Of a stretch of 64,000 nt of DNA, positions 32,095-40,424 are shown one piece after another (within the stretch, counting starts at the first letter, position 1; every line of letters starts with the position of its first letter). The notes beneath the pieces were generated by a model that made no database searches, had not been told where the DNA came from, and was given only the letters and a program-made list of their open reading frames with translations. Location: the NCBI GenBank assembly GCA_910577675.1, contig CAJTOR010000019.1, positions 1 to 64,000 on the forward strand. Reading direction: 5' to 3'. The translations under genes and the position numbers were made by a program. Source of the stretch: an uncultured Lachnospiraceae bacterium (lineage in GTDB: Bacteria > Bacillota > Clostridia > Lachnospirales > Lachnospiraceae).

Positions 32095-33390
32095 ATGAAA
32101 AAAAGATTGATTGCAGGTATTTTGGCGGGGATGATGATGATTTCCCTCGCTGCCTGCGGGAACGAGGGGGGAGAGTCGGCGGAACCGACGGCGGCGGTGA
32201 TGCCGACGGGTGAAGTGAGTCCGACAGAGGAAGTAAAGCCAACCGAGCCCGAGCCGACTAAGGAGGCGGAGCCAACCAAAGCTGAACCGACCAAAGAGGC
32301 GGAGCCAACCGAAGCTGAACCGACCAAGGAGGTTGTGAAACCGGAGGATATCCCGGCGATCCAGTCCGTATTTTCGGAGCACAATATGAAGGTGGGAACA
32401 TGCCTTACCACCCAGATGATCGAGAAGAGTATGCTCGCCGAGCTGATTAAGAAAAACTTTAACAGTGTGACCATGGAAAACTCGATGAAGCCGGACTATA
32501 TTCTTGATAAGACGGCAAGTATCGAGGCGGGGGATCTGGTTGTGGAGTTCAATACCGACATTGTTAAGATGCTTGACTGGGCGCGCGAGAACGGGATGGC
32601 GGTGCGCGGACATACGATTATCTGGCACAGCCAGACCCCAAAGTGGATCTTCCACGAAAACTTTGATACAAACGCGCCGTTTGTGACCCGCGAGGTTATG
32701 CTTGCCCGCATGGAAAGCTATATCAAACAGGTGTTTGAAAAGCTTGATGAATATGGTTATACCGACCTTTTTTACGCGTATGATGTGGTCAACGAAGCGT
32801 GGATGGAGGATGGGAAAATCCGCGAGGAGATGAATTTCTGGTATCAGATTATCGGTGAGGATTATCTCTGGCATGCATTTAACTACGCGAATAAATATGC
32901 ACCGGAAAGTATTGATTTGTATTACAATGACTACAATGAGCAGTATAAGACCGATGCACTTTTAAAGTTTGTGGATACGCTTGTGGACGAGGAAGGCAAC
33001 TACTTAATTGACGGGATTGGTTTGCAGGCGCATCTTTATACGGGCGATGACCTGAAAACTTATCTGAATACCGTGGAACAGCTTGGCGCGACAGGGCTTA
33101 TGATTGAACTGACGGAGCTTGATGTGTCGCTTGGCACCTGGCAGAACAAGCTTATGGATACGGATGAAAATTTGAGGGCGCAGGGAAGGTATTACTATGA
33201 GCTGGTCGAGGGTTTGTTCAAACTGGCGGAGGAAGGAAAAGTCAAGATGGATGCCCTGACATTCTGGGGCTTTGCGGACGGTCTTTCCTGGAGAAAGGAC
33301 GCGAGCCCTCTGCTCTACGATACACTCTACATGCCGAAATACGCGCTTTACGGTGCATTGCAGATAAAAGAGAAAGCAGGGTATGAATAG
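32095..33390 (+). CDS. GH10 endo-1,4-beta-xylanase lipoprotein
   Basis: A 431-residue exported xylan-degrading enzyme. The signal peptide ends in the lipobox SLAAC (Cys at about 20), so it is membrane-anchored by lipid. A Pro/Thr/Glu linker (about 28-82) with repeats of the type EPTKEAEPT spaces the enzyme from the membrane. The GH10 barrel (85-430) has ENSMKPD, GHTIIWHSQTP, the acid/base Glu in DVVNEAW and the nucleophile Glu in ELTELDVS. No carbohydrate-binding module is visible. Copy C of the shared leader and three TCACAAAT sites lie upstream, so both transcriptional and RNA-level control are likely. The start at 32095 fits the signal peptide. Confidence 0.95.
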   Translation: MKKRLIAGILAGMMMISLAACGNEGGESAEPTAAVMPTGEVSPTEEVKPTEPEPTKEAEPTKAEPTKEAEPTEAEPTKEVVKPEDIPAIQSVFSEHNMKVGTCLTTQMIEKSMLAELIKKNFNSVTMENSMKPDYILDKTASIEAGDLVVEFNTDIVKMLDWARENGMAVRGHTIIWHSQTPKWIFHENFDTNAPFVTREVMLARMESYIKQVFEKLDEYGYTDLFYAYDVVNEAWMEDGKIREEMNFWYQIIGEDYLWHAFNYANKYAPESIDLYYNDYNEQYKTDALLKFVDTLVDEEGNYLIDGIGLQAHLYTGDDLKTYLNTVEQLGATGLMIELTELDVSLGTWQNKLMDTDENLRAQGRYYYELVEGLFKLAEEGKVKMDALTFWGFADGLSWRKDASPLLYDTLYMPKYALYGALQIKEKAGYE

Positions 33391-33418
33391 CATCTGAAAC
33401 GACAAGGAGGATGGTACC

Positions 33419-33802
33419 ATGCAGGATGCTGTATTGAAAATACAAAAGTTAGGAGTGCCACCGGAGGGTTTTGAAGGCGGCGGTGGTTCGGGGGATGATG
33501 CATTTCCATCGGATGAAACCCTTGATTTGTGGGATGAATATCAGGATGCTGTGGTAACCATCAGCCAGCCTGTTACATGGGAAGAAGCCGAGATTCTGAT
33601 AAAGTGTTGTCCTACTGACCGGATGGCCGGGGTGGAATGGTCATTATTGCATTGTATTGAAAGCTGTATATCAAACCTCGATTTGTCAGGAAGATCGGGT
33701 GAATTAGAAAAATATAGGAGCTTAATTAAAAAATGCAATTCAGATATGATGAAAGAAATGTTGTTGGAACGCTTGGAGTCCTATTTGTCAAAGCATAATT
33801 AG
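33419..33802 (+). CDS. hypothetical small acidic protein
   Basis: Not recognised. The 127-residue soluble protein has a Gly-rich turn (EGGGGSGDD, about 19-27) and a helical C-terminal part with SLLHCIESCISNLDL and KKCNSDMMKEMLLERLESYL. The size, acidity and helical C-terminus are like those of immunity proteins, but no toxin gene lies beside it, so I do not propose that role. GGAGG lies 8 nt before the ATG, so translation is likely. It lies 28 nt after the xylanase and may share its transcript. Confidence 0.6.
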   Translation: MQDAVLKIQKLGVPPEGFEGGGGSGDDAFPSDETLDLWDEYQDAVVTISQPVTWEEAEILIKCCPTDRMAGVEWSLLHCIESCISNLDLSGRSGELEKYRSLIKKCNSDMMKEMLLERLESYLSKHN

Positions 33803-33814
33803 ATTTTTGATGGC

Positions 33815-33858
33815 AAAACCCCATCCGGTGGAATTTATTTCCGTCGGATGGGGCTTTC
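33815..33858. terminator. terminator between convergent genes
   Basis: CCCCATCCG (33819-33827) pairs with CGGATGGGG (33845-33853), with a further inner GGAA/TTCC pairing; A-rich bases precede and CTTTCT follows. It lies between two converging genes. Confidence 0.8.
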
Positions 33859-33877
33859 TATATCTGTGGGATGTGGA

Positions 33878-35143
33878 CTATTCGGTATCCTGCCCAAAAA
33901 GTGCCTCCCCGTTTACGCAGGCATATTCGTTTTCCTCGACTGGGATCACAATACAGCGCCTGCCGTCTATGACCTGTGTGGTGATCTGCTCCGCTTTTTG
34001 TGGCGCGACGCGCAGGATGATTTTACAGTCCGCGTCATCGGCAGGAGGCTGGGTGAGGGCAAGTTCATTTTTGGTTTGTCCAAGCTCGTCCTTTAGCTGC
34101 TGCACCTCAATCAGCAGTTCTTCCTCGCGGCGCTCGTGAGCGCCCGAGCTCAGGATTTTTTTGTCCACCAGCAATTCGGCAACCGGAGGTTCGATGGAAA
34201 ATTTTTCCACATAGGACTGGCCAATGCGCTCGGCAATTTCTTCCGGAACTTTGCTTGTGGCAAGAACATCTTTGATTGCCTGCGGCGTGAGTACGATCGG
34301 GTCAGGTTCCTGCGCCGGTTCGGTAAACAGCGCTTTCTCATCCACCATGCCCTGCAATGTTTCATGGATATCGTACAGGACGCGGCCGCGCCTGCGCTCG
34401 TCCGGCACGGCTCCCGAAATAATATCCGTAAACATGTTTTTCTTTTCCGTTGCAGTCTGGCGCGCCGTGCAGCCCAAGATAAATTCCATAAATTCATCAT
34501 GCGGTTCTTTTGTGTCCCTTGTGTAGAACATGACGGAGTGGATGTCCGTGCTGCGCCCGGTAAAGGCGGGGAAGACAAACCCCGCGTCCGGCACGCCGAC
34601 CACCCAGTCGCGCATGCGCGGTCCGATCCGGTTTTCTGTTTCAATATAGCCGAGCGCGGCTTTTGAGAGAGTTACCGGGCAGACGGCACCAAGCAGGTAC
34701 TCGTAAACTTCCTCGGATTCATCGAGGGTGCGGTTGTCGCTGGTCTTTGCCATAACATCATATACATCGTGGAACAGTATAATCAGGTAATTGCCCGCAT
34801 AATCGTAATTATCGATAACAAGCTGGTAAAAGGTTTGTGACAGTTCGTCGTTTTTTAACTTGCTCTCTTTTAATCCCATCAGAAACTGCTGCTTGCCGCC
34901 CGCTTCTTCCTGCTCTTTTGGGAAAGTAAGTTCAAGCAGGTTGTTTCCCCGCGTGCCGGACAGTGTTTTGGCGGCAATCTCCAAGTATTTATGTAGCTCG
35001 TCCTCCGAGAGATTTAAAAAATTCTCGTTAAAGGTCAGAACAATCTCTTTTTCTGCATTGACATAGCAGCCGCACATACGCGTGAACGTGCAATTTGTTT
35101 TTGTCATGCGGCGCTTGAGTTCAAGGATCTCTTTTTTGTTCAT
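33878..35143 (-). CDS. DUF4317-like protein
   Basis: A 421-residue cytoplasmic protein that I match from memory to DUF4317, common in Clostridia and of unknown function. The start is MNKKEILELKRRMTKTNCTFTRMCGCYVN, which is typical of the family. A central domain (about 100-235: NYLIILFHDVYDVM, GFVFPAFTGRSTDIHSVMFYTRD) and a C-terminal part with a short coiled coil (about 340-365, REEELLIEVQQLKDELGQTKNEL) follow. There is no signal peptide. It is transcribed alone on the minus strand; about 220 nt separate it from the + strand tail-like gene. Confidence 0.8.
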   Translation of the reverse strand: MNKKEILELKRRMTKTNCTFTRMCGCYVNAEKEIVLTFNENFLNLSEDELHKYLEIAAKTLSGTRGNNLLELTFPKEQEEAGGKQQFLMGLKESKLKNDELSQTFYQLVIDNYDYAGNYLIILFHDVYDVMAKTSDNRTLDESEEVYEYLLGAVCPVTLSKAALGYIETENRIGPRMRDWVVGVPDAGFVFPAFTGRSTDIHSVMFYTRDTKEPHDEFMEFILGCTARQTATEKKNMFTDIISGAVPDERRRGRVLYDIHETLQGMVDEKALFTEPAQEPDPIVLTPQAIKDVLATSKVPEEIAERIGQSYVEKFSIEPPVAELLVDKKILSSGAHERREEELLIEVQQLKDELGQTKNELALTQPPADDADCKIILRVAPQKAEQITTQVIDGRRCIVIPVEENEYACVNGEALFGQDTE

Positions 35144-35273
35144 GGGAACTCCTTCTTTCTGTTTATATCTTTTCAGTCTGGTCTATCTATCGTATCACAT
35201 CGCAGCATTTTTTTCCAGCACAAATTTCTGTGCGAAAGCTGTCGGTTTTGAACCCGATTTTGCTCCCATTCCG

Positions 35274-35302
35274 TTGACAAGGTTGTATAATGTTGTTATA
35301 CT
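35274..35302 (+). promoter_or_regulatory. promoter of the tail-fibre-like gene
   Basis: TTGACA (35274-35279) and TATACT (35297-35302) are 17 nt apart, about 66 nt before ATG 35368. Confidence 0.75.
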
Positions 35303-35367
35303 TGAGCAAAATGAAAAGAAAAAGGAACATATTTTCCATCTTTTTGCGGCGGAGGGGATATCATATT

Positions 35368-37641
35368 ATGTTAATTACGGGTAAAATAAAAAATATTTGT
35401 TTGAGCTACCGATTAAAAGAAGAGGAAGTGGCAAGACTTTGCGTAAAGGGCAGGAATCTTGCGCCGCAGGAAGTGGAGTACGGCCATTTTAAAAAGGGTG
35501 AGGAGAAAATTTATGCAAAGGGGAACAAACAGTACCGGCATACGGGCTGGTTTGACATTTCGGAGGAGGGAAAATTCCTGGTGATGGGCGGGGATGCCTA
35601 CAACCGCGCAATCTGGCAGTTTATGTTAGAAAGCGGGGAGATTCTCACGGATGTTCCCTCGGAAAAAAAATACCGGATGGTAAGCGGGAAACTGACCAAT
35701 GTGACATTCCCAAAGGTTGCAATTCCCGCGGGGGCGGTGCGCGCCCGCGTCTATTATGCGAAGGACGGGGATGAGGAAACCCTTCCGCTAGGCAGCCGCC
35801 TGCAAATCGAATACGGATTAATACCGACATTTTATGAAGCGCAGTATAAGAAAGATATTTTGCTCCCCGCTTTAGGTAAGGGGGAGGAAATTATTTACAG
35901 TGCCAGCGGATGGTATGTCAGGAAGAGTGCGGAGGAAGCGGAAAAGGGAAAAAACGTAAAAGAAAAGAAAAAAATGGAAAATATGCCCCGGCTGGAAGCA
36001 AGTGCTGGAAATAGGCTTACATTGGAGATAGTTAGGGCGGACGGTACAGTTTTGGAATATCCGGAAGATGGCATAAAAGTCTTTTATGAATCCACCAGTC
36101 AGACGGGCTTTTCCGGGGAAAAATACGAAAAAAGTGTTTCTGGTGGTTTTGTGCCCGTCCCGGAATACGGTGTCAGGATTTACCACGGCGACCCCGTCCC
36201 GGTATGTGAGCGGATTGGGGATGCGGCTGGGCTGCATTTTAATTATCGGCTTGGCGAAAAAGATGCCTGTCCGTACAGGAATGATTTCGATAATATTTAT
36301 CCGTGGTGTGCGATTCGCCGGTGTGCGGTATCCTTTGCGGGCGGGGAGCGCAGGATTATTTACGAGGGGGATGAAGGTTACGCGGCGGACGGCACGGCGG
36401 GCGAAGTGATGGTTGAGATCCCAAAGCATTATGTAGCGCGCCGGCTCTCTGAGGGATTTGAGGAAATCCTGATATCACCGGAAAAAAAGGAGGGCTTTGT
36501 GCCCGACCCGTCCTTTGTAACTTCGCAGGGTGAGGTGGATGCCATCTATGTGGGCGCATACTTTGCGGCGGAGGAATTTGAGGGGGGCGGCGGGATGGCG
36601 TTAGAACCTGCCCCAAAGAAAGATATTGACGGTCTGATGCTTGTGTCAAGGGCGGGCATGCAGCCATCCCTGTACCGTTCCGGTGAGGAATTTCTTCTGA
36701 TGGCGGGGCGCAACAGGGGATTTGAGGAGATTGATCTTTTTGCTGCACTTACGCTTTTGCGCCTGTTTCTGGTGGAGAGTGCAATCCTTGATTCCCAGTC
36801 GGTTTTTGAGGGCAATGTCTATATGCCGTACCTTATCTGGGACAGGAAGGCAACTTATTATTCCTCGGAAGATGTGCCGCAGACAAACAGCATCCGGATG
36901 AGGGACAATTCCATTTCAAGGCGCTACCGCGTGGGGGATGCCGTGGCTGTGATGGACACATGGAAAACTTTTTTTGAGCCGGGAAGCGGCAATATGATGC
37001 GCGTTATTACGGACAGGAAAAAGGAGGAGGACGGGCGGGTATGCATTACTTTTTCCGGTGCACCCATCAACCTTACGGCAAACAGCACCGGGATGTCGGA
37101 ACTTCCGGAACATACCGGCTCGACGGATGCCGCGCGTTGTGTTTTGGGGAATTTGGCGGATATATATTCCCGCGAGGATTTCGGGGGACAGCGCGCGCAT
37201 GACGCATTCTGCTACCGGGGTGTGGAAAATGTCTGGGGCGGGATATGGGTGGTGCTTTCCGGGTGCGCGGTAAAGGATAACCGGCTGATGGTATGTTACC
37301 CGAATGGGCGGCGCGCCCTGATTTCCTACGAACTGCCCGTCCAGAATGTGAACCTTTCAAGCAAACAGTTTGGCGATCCCGACCGGATGTATGTAAAGCG
37401 CATGGGGTATGATAAGGAAAACCCGCTTATCGCGCTGCCCTCCGAGATCGGGGGCGGTGCCGGGAATTGCAGCTATTACTGCGATGCCTGGTTTAATGAA
37501 GCCGCCCCGGGCGAGGAGTATATCGTCACTTACGGCGGGGCGTGGGATAATATGGCGTATGCCGGGCTGTTTTCATTCCGCGCGTCATTCACACCGCAAA
37601 AAAGGGTGACATTTAACGGTGCGCGGCTGATGTGCCGGTAA
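35368..37641 (+). CDS. orphan phage-tail/C-type-lectin-like protein
   Basis: A 757-residue protein with no signal peptide that resembles the tip proteins of gut-phage tails. The N-terminal 170 residues look like a jelly-roll binding module. A middle part has FDNIYPWCAIRRC, GEVMVEIPKHYV and ISPEKKEGFVPDPSF, typical of such tail proteins. The C-terminal half is like a formylglycine-enzyme/C-type-lectin fold: CYRGVENVWGGIWVVLSG, LPSEIGG, and an end VTYGGAWDNMAYAGLF...FNGARLMCR, the form seen in diversity-generating-retroelement targets. No phage gene or reverse transcriptase is near. The start at 35368 has GGAGGGG about 10 nt upstream. Confidence 0.7.
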   Translation: MLITGKIKNICLSYRLKEEEVARLCVKGRNLAPQEVEYGHFKKGEEKIYAKGNKQYRHTGWFDISEEGKFLVMGGDAYNRAIWQFMLESGEILTDVPSEKKYRMVSGKLTNVTFPKVAIPAGAVRARVYYAKDGDEETLPLGSRLQIEYGLIPTFYEAQYKKDILLPALGKGEEIIYSASGWYVRKSAEEAEKGKNVKEKKKMENMPRLEASAGNRLTLEIVRADGTVLEYPEDGIKVFYESTSQTGFSGEKYEKSVSGGFVPVPEYGVRIYHGDPVPVCERIGDAAGLHFNYRLGEKDACPYRNDFDNIYPWCAIRRCAVSFAGGERRIIYEGDEGYAADGTAGEVMVEIPKHYVARRLSEGFEEILISPEKKEGFVPDPSFVTSQGEVDAIYVGAYFAAEEFEGGGGMALEPAPKKDIDGLMLVSRAGMQPSLYRSGEEFLLMAGRNRGFEEIDLFAALTLLRLFLVESAILDSQSVFEGNVYMPYLIWDRKATYYSSEDVPQTNSIRMRDNSISRRYRVGDAVAVMDTWKTFFEPGSGNMMRVITDRKKEEDGRVCITFSGAPINLTANSTGMSELPEHTGSTDAARCVLGNLADIYSREDFGGQRAHDAFCYRGVENVWGGIWVVLSGCAVKDNRLMVCYPNGRRALISYELPVQNVNLSSKQFGDPDRMYVKRMGYDKENPLIALPSEIGGGAGNCSYYCDAWFNEAAPGEEYIVTYGGAWDNMAYAGLFSFRASFTPQKRVTFNGARLMCR

Positions 37642-37734
37642 GTTGTTAAAGCTTGATGGGGAAGAAGAACCAAAAAAGTGGGCTTTATGGGTGGATAAAT
37701 TGTAATATCCAAAATTTGGAAGGAGGCAGGGAGG

Positions 37735-39693
37735 GTGTTTGTCGGACTGATTTCGGATGTGGGAGGGAAGGATGCCCATAAGGAGGCGGCGCTCTGGGCG
37801 CTCGGCAGGGCACTGCGCGAAAAGGGTGTGTTGTCCGTGATTTTGCGCGAGCCGGCTTATTCAGGTAATGTGTCGGAGTTTCTGGCGGGGCAGATGGCGG
37901 TTCTTTCGCATGAGCGTGAGGTTTTGCGCCGGTACGGCGTATTTGACCAGCTATCGGGGTTTGCCGGTGTGGAGGAAGCATCCTGCCGCTCTTTTGAGGA
38001 TTCGGTGTGGGCGGGAGGAAAGAAGGTGCCGGTCTATGACAGGGCGCTCTTTTTGCTGCCGCAGCTCAGGTACCACGGGATTTCGCAGAAGCCTGAAACG
38101 GAGGAAAAATATATTTTTGTGGATGTGTCTGCCATGACAGATGAGATTGCCCGCGTCATCGGGGAACTGGCAAAACAGCGTGGAATCTCAAGTGTGGTAT
38201 TGGTCCGGTATGGGGAGGGGGATAACAGGATGCTTTTTGAGGGCACCGGTCTGACCCTTCTTGATGGGATTTCCGGGGAGGATACAAAGGGGTATGTGGG
38301 AGCGCTCTGGATGTCCGCCGGCGTAGTGACAGACCGCTATGTGGGGGTATCGCTTGCACTGATCCACGAAAAACCCTTCCTCGCTGTTAAGACTTCCATT
38401 GCCGAGGACGGACAAATCCGCGCACTTTTGGAGTTTTTTAACCTGGTTGAACATATATATAATTCGGGGGAGAAAATTGGGGATTGTTTTGAAATCCCAG
38501 ATCAGGATAGCCTGCACAAAGGATTGCGTGCGCTTCGCGATAAGGAGGGAGGGCGCGTGGCAGGGGAACTTTTGTTTGAGGATGCCAACATGCTGGTTAA
38601 ATGCCCTGTGAAGATACCGCTAAGCCAGTGCAGTGCCTGCGGGGCGTGCGAGGCGGTCTGCGCTGAAAATGCCATTCACATGGAGGCGGATGAATATGGT
38701 TTTTTACATCCGGTTGTTACCGAATCGCTCTGTACCGACTGTGGCAGTTGCAGTGAGGTATGTATCAAGAGGGGACAGCGCCAGCTTGTGCAGTTTCCGG
38801 ATGAATCCTACCCAAGGTTTTATCTGGCGCAGTCAAAGGAGAGGAGTGGGGCTGCCTATTCCGGCATTTTCGGGCAGATGGTGCGCTATCTTATCAAGGA
38901 GCGGGATGCTATTGTATTCGGGGGGATTTTGGATGAGGAACTCAGACCGGTTGTTATCTATACGCAGGATGCGGATATGGCGGAGCGCTTTGCAGAAAAG
39001 CGCTATCTGGTCAACGATACCAGACAGGCTTTTCGTAAAGTGAAGGAGTTTCTTGATGCCGACCGCTTTGTGGTCTACACCGGGAGTGCCTGCGAATGCG
39101 CGGGTTTAAGGGGGTATTTAAAGCGTCATTACCCAAAACTTTTTCTCTGCGAACTATTGTGCCACGAAACAATTTCAAACAAAGCGTTCGGGATGTATGT
39201 CGATATGCTTTCGCGCCGGAAGGATTCAAAACTAAAGAATATCCGCTTTGGGGATTTTAGCGCGGGGACAAAGGCGGAAAGTGCTGTTTTGTACACGGAG
39301 TATGAAAACGGCGAAAACGGGCGCGTAAAATTTTCAAAAAGCAGATACATGCAGATGATAGAGCAGCAGCTTGCGGTGAATGAGGCATGTGCAAACTGTT
39401 CGTATCTTGGAAAGAAGAGGGTGGGGGATATCACGCTTGCCGATTTCCAGAAAAATACAGATGACCTTCCAAGGGCATGGGCGGATGCCTGTGTGGCTGT
39501 GGTCAGCACCGCAAAGGGCGGCAGGGTGCTAAGGCAGCTTGAAGAAGCGCAGGTCACTCCTGTGGAATTTGATTCCCTGCTTCGCCATTTATACAAGAAA
39601 ACAGCGGCGATGCCAAACGAGCGCCCGGCGATGTTAAAGCTTTTGCAGGCGGGTGATCTGGCAGGAATTTTTAAGAATGTGACGAAAAAGTGA
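37735..39693 (+). CDS. pyruvyl-transferase-like / ferredoxin / FrhB-like fusion protein
   Basis: A 652-residue three-part protein. Residues 1-260 resemble a polysaccharide pyruvyl transferase (ending in VVTDRYVGVSLALIHEKPFL, compare the usual TDRFHG motif), here probably degenerate as the His is missing. Residues 280-350 hold two 4Fe-4S motifs (CSACGACEAVC and CTDCGSCSEVC). Residues 360-640 match the FrhB/coenzyme-F420 hydrogenase beta-subunit C-domain, with GSACECAGLRGYL and CANCSYLGKKRVGDITLADF. In Bacteroides and Lachnospiraceae such parts often sit side by side in glycan loci; here they are fused. GTG at 37735 behind GGAGG is the start. It lies alone, before apt. Confidence 0.8.
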   Translation: MFVGLISDVGGKDAHKEAALWALGRALREKGVLSVILREPAYSGNVSEFLAGQMAVLSHEREVLRRYGVFDQLSGFAGVEEASCRSFEDSVWAGGKKVPVYDRALFLLPQLRYHGISQKPETEEKYIFVDVSAMTDEIARVIGELAKQRGISSVVLVRYGEGDNRMLFEGTGLTLLDGISGEDTKGYVGALWMSAGVVTDRYVGVSLALIHEKPFLAVKTSIAEDGQIRALLEFFNLVEHIYNSGEKIGDCFEIPDQDSLHKGLRALRDKEGGRVAGELLFEDANMLVKCPVKIPLSQCSACGACEAVCAENAIHMEADEYGFLHPVVTESLCTDCGSCSEVCIKRGQRQLVQFPDESYPRFYLAQSKERSGAAYSGIFGQMVRYLIKERDAIVFGGILDEELRPVVIYTQDADMAERFAEKRYLVNDTRQAFRKVKEFLDADRFVVYTGSACECAGLRGYLKRHYPKLFLCELLCHETISNKAFGMYVDMLSRRKDSKLKNIRFGDFSAGTKAESAVLYTEYENGENGRVKFSKSRYMQMIEQQLAVNEACANCSYLGKKRVGDITLADFQKNTDDLPRAWADACVAVVSTAKGGRVLRQLEEAQVTPVEFDSLLRHLYKKTAAMPNERPAMLKLLQAGDLAGIFKNVTKK

Positions 39694-39712
39694 AAGTTTT
39701 GTTAAAAAAACA

Positions 39713-39740
39713 TTGCGAAACGGCGAAAGAGTGATATAAT
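39713..39740 (+). promoter_or_regulatory. promoter of the apt-rel operon
   Basis: TTGCGA (39713-39718) and TATAAT (39735-39740) are 16 nt apart, about 95 nt before the apt start. Confidence 0.65.
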
Positions 39741-39835
39741 AATACATTATTATAGCATCTTGTTATTTGTAAAAAATTGTAAACTACACAAAAATATAAC
39801 TTGTATGCTGGTTGTACGAAAAGGAGGATCTATCA

Positions 39836-40360
39836 GTGAAAGATTTGAAGGATTATGTGAGGAGCATCCCGGATTTTCCGGAGAAAGGAATTATATTCCG
39901 GGACGTGACAAGCGTTTTGCAGGATGCGAAGGGACTGCGCGCGTCGGTGGACGCGATCCAGGAGTGCCTTGCGGACGTGGATTTTGATTTGGTGGTAGGA
40001 CCGGAGTCCCGCGGTTTTATCTTTGGGGTGCCGGTGGCATATAATCTTGAAAAGCCTTTTGTGCCGATCCGCAAGAAAGGGAAACTTCCGTGCGAAACGA
40101 TTGAGGAAGAGTATGATCTTGAATATGGCACCGCGGTAGTTGAAATCCATAAGGATGCGATAAAGCCGGGGCAGAAGGTCGTAATCATTGATGACCTGAT
40201 TGCGACCGGCGGGACGACCAAGGCGATGATAAAGCTTATTGAGCGGCTCGGCGGCAAGGTGGTAAAGATTGTGTTTTTAATGGAGCTTTCAGGGCTTTGC
40301 GGCAGGGAGAAGCTTGCGGGCTACGATGTGGCTTCCGTTATCTGCTATGAGGGAAAATAA
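39836..40360 (+). CDS. apt: adenine phosphoribosyltransferase
   Basis: Salvages adenine to AMP using PRPP. The 174-residue length is normal. MKDLKDYVRSIPDFPEKGIIFRDVTSVLQD, GPESRGFIFG, and the PRPP loop VVIIDDLIATGGTTKA (about residue 117) are diagnostic. The GTG at 39836 is the likely start, with AAGGAGG 8 nt upstream; an in-frame ATG at 39812 has none. It opens the conserved clostridial order apt-rel-MBL-hemZ-hisS-aspS, read from the promoter at 39713. Confidence 0.96.
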   Translation: MKDLKDYVRSIPDFPEKGIIFRDVTSVLQDAKGLRASVDAIQECLADVDFDLVVGPESRGFIFGVPVAYNLEKPFVPIRKKGKLPCETIEEEYDLEYGTAVVEIHKDAIKPGQKVVIIDDLIATGGTTKAMIKLIERLGGKVVKIVFLMELSGLCGREKLAGYDVASVICYEGK

Positions 40361-40424
40361 AAGGATTTAACTAATTTTAGAATGTGCAAGGCAATTGGAA
40401 CTTACATAATTTTGGAGGCGGGTC

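Noticed and set aside
32200..32340. PTKEAEPT-type repeats of the xylanase as a mobile or CRISPR-like repeat
   Set aside because: They are in-frame codon repeats encoding a Pro/Thr linker of a lipoprotein; no spacers or independent element.
35368..39693. Prophage or capsule island around the tail-like gene and the FrhB fusion
   Set aside because: No integrase, terminase, portal, attachment repeats or glycosyltransferases flank them; the neighbours are DUF4317 and the apt-rel cluster.
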